Assembly (NCBI RefSeq): GCF_030406085.1
Contig: NZ_CP129002.1
Span: forward strand, 660,259-724,258
Length of the DNA stretch: 64,000 bases
Reading direction: 5' to 3'
Origin: Bartonella sp. TP
GTDB taxonomy: Bacteria > Pseudomonadota > Alphaproteobacteria > Rhizobiales > Rhizobiaceae
Part shown: positions 63,404-64,000 of the stretch, piece by piece
Layout of the letters: every line of letters starts with the position of its first letter
How positions within the stretch are numbered: position 1 is the stretch's first letter
Made by a program: the position numbers and the translations under genes
Notes under the pieces: generated by a model
What the model saw: the letters and a program-made list of their open reading frames with translations, nothing else
Told to the model about the DNA's origin: nothing
Database searches by the model: none

Positions 63404-64000
63404 TATTTTAGCCCTTTTAAAGATTTACCTATATAACTGATTGTTTGATTTTTATCAAAAGAATTTAACAATAAATTATCAATGCTTATATATTCGGCTT
63501 CAGTTTTTTTTGCGTTTTCCAGATAATTTATTTCTTTGCCACATTGAATTACTGCAGGAATTTGCATTACCTCGCTCCACCAACTGCACAAGGCAAGGTT
63601 ACGTGGATGCGGCTGGTTTTTATCATCTCGTCCTAATGCGCCAAAAAAAAGGTAATCAGCCCCATATTCACCCGCTAGCATTGCATTATGCTTATTAGGC
63701 GGGGCGCCATAGCCTATAATTAGTTCATTTGATGTTTGTTTTATTAGTTTTAATTTTTCTAGATCGTTTTCGACATGTAAGCCATCCGCTTCAAGTGCAT
63801 TTACTATATTTAATTCTGCTTTTAAAATTACTAATAGCCCTTTTTTTTGTAGTGCTTTGCTTATGGCTGATGCTTTTTGCCATTGTGTTTGCAGTGAATC
63901 ATTGTAAATAATAACCGCCTTTATTGTACCTAGTTCTTCTAGCTCTAAAAGATATGCAAGCTTTGTTATTTCGCAAGTTAAAAACAGCTGCTGTGTGTTA
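63403..64000 (-). CDS. thiE: Thiamine-phosphate synthase-like protein (partial, 5' end outside window)
   Basis: The minus-strand frame is open from the window edge to the stop at 63403, so about 198 C-terminal residues are visible. Landmarks are [30 protein letters not shown] and YLFFGALGR, corresponding to the TIM-barrel DG(V/L)H and GADY-FG segments of ThiE/TenI proteins. The family's phosphate-binding end is diverged, so it may be the rhizobial ThiE-like paralogue rather than a fully active enzyme. It is coupled to efp by a one-base overlap. With the thiamine pyrophosphokinase at 21912 it suggests thiamine salvage or synthesis. Confidence 0.75.
   Translation of the reverse strand, partial: NTQQLFLTCEITKLAYLLELEELGTIKAVIIYNDSLQTQWQKASAISKALQKKGLLVILKAELNIVNALEADGLHVENDLEKLKLIKQTSNELIIGYGAPPNKHNAMLAGEYGADYLFFGALGRDDKNQPHPRNLALCSWWSEVMQIPAVIQCGKEINYLENAKKTEAEYISIDNLLLNSFDKNQTISYIGKSLKGLK

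Overview
The window is a dense, AT-rich stretch of alphaproteobacterial chromosome. Many markers point to the Hyphomicrobiales (Rhizobiales), nearest in style to the Bartonella/Brucella side: the PhyR-NepR-EcfG general stress response, two RpoH sigma factors, CarD beside RpoH2, GapR, TrcR (DUF1013), a tkt-gap-pgk-class I fba cluster, and rpoH1 beside rluD. The name is inferred from protein character and gene order; no 16S rRNA gene is present. Very short gaps, many 3' overlaps, TTG starts, heavy ATA (Ile) codon use and neighbours missing from usually conserved clusters suggest a streamlined, probably host-associated genome.

Layout. 1-4.8 kb: rplS, then sdhCDAB (complex II) behind a good sigma70-type promoter, then plsC. 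4.8-6.6 kb: bioMNY, an ECF biotin importer. 6.6-12.2 kb: a universal stress protein, a D,D-carboxypeptidase, a heparinase-like protein, rsmB, a short SDHAF4-type complex II assembly factor and the PLP-homeostasis protein YggS. 12.3-18.4 kb: leuS-lptE, a tail-anchored small protein, ispG, ispA and rpmF. 18.5-22.6 kb: an unusual orphan C-terminal part of a SUV3-like helicase, then fdxA, carD, rpoH2 and thiamine pyrophosphokinase. 22.6-24.5 kb: a glycine-zipper lipoprotein, gapR, a DUF1036 protein, zapA and a DUF4164 protein. 24.5-31.5 kb: tkt-gap-pgk-fba, trcR and a quinone oxidoreductase. 31.6-34.5 kb: rpmJ, a likely 6S RNA, fau, ymdB, yebC and rpmE. 34.6-39.8 kb: an ABC exporter, a small membrane protein, rluD, rpoH1 and a large unidentified membrane protein. 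39.9-46.8 kb: tRNA-Phe, serC, purA, the lysC-prfA-prmC operon and ubiG. 46.8-51.2 kb: the general stress response island (membrane histidine kinase, ecfG, nepR, phyR, soluble HWE kinase). 51.2-64 kb: secA, a parvulin, argJ, a GNAT-like protein, mutT, glmM, ftsH, tilS, an inositol monophosphatase-like protein, efp and a partial thiE-like gene.

The window is mainly core metabolism and housekeeping with a concentration of global transcription control: two heat-shock sigma factors, an ECF sigma with its anti-sigma and anti-anti-sigma, CarD, GapR, TrcR and 6S RNA. I see no mobile element, CRISPR array, phage gene or toxin-antitoxin pair. The oddest element is the 382-residue helicase remnant at 18497-19645, which has lost its ATPase core but keeps an open frame. 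Several perfect palindromes in promoter regions and the absent neighbours (ptsP, serA, holA, tol-pal) are the other points worth following.
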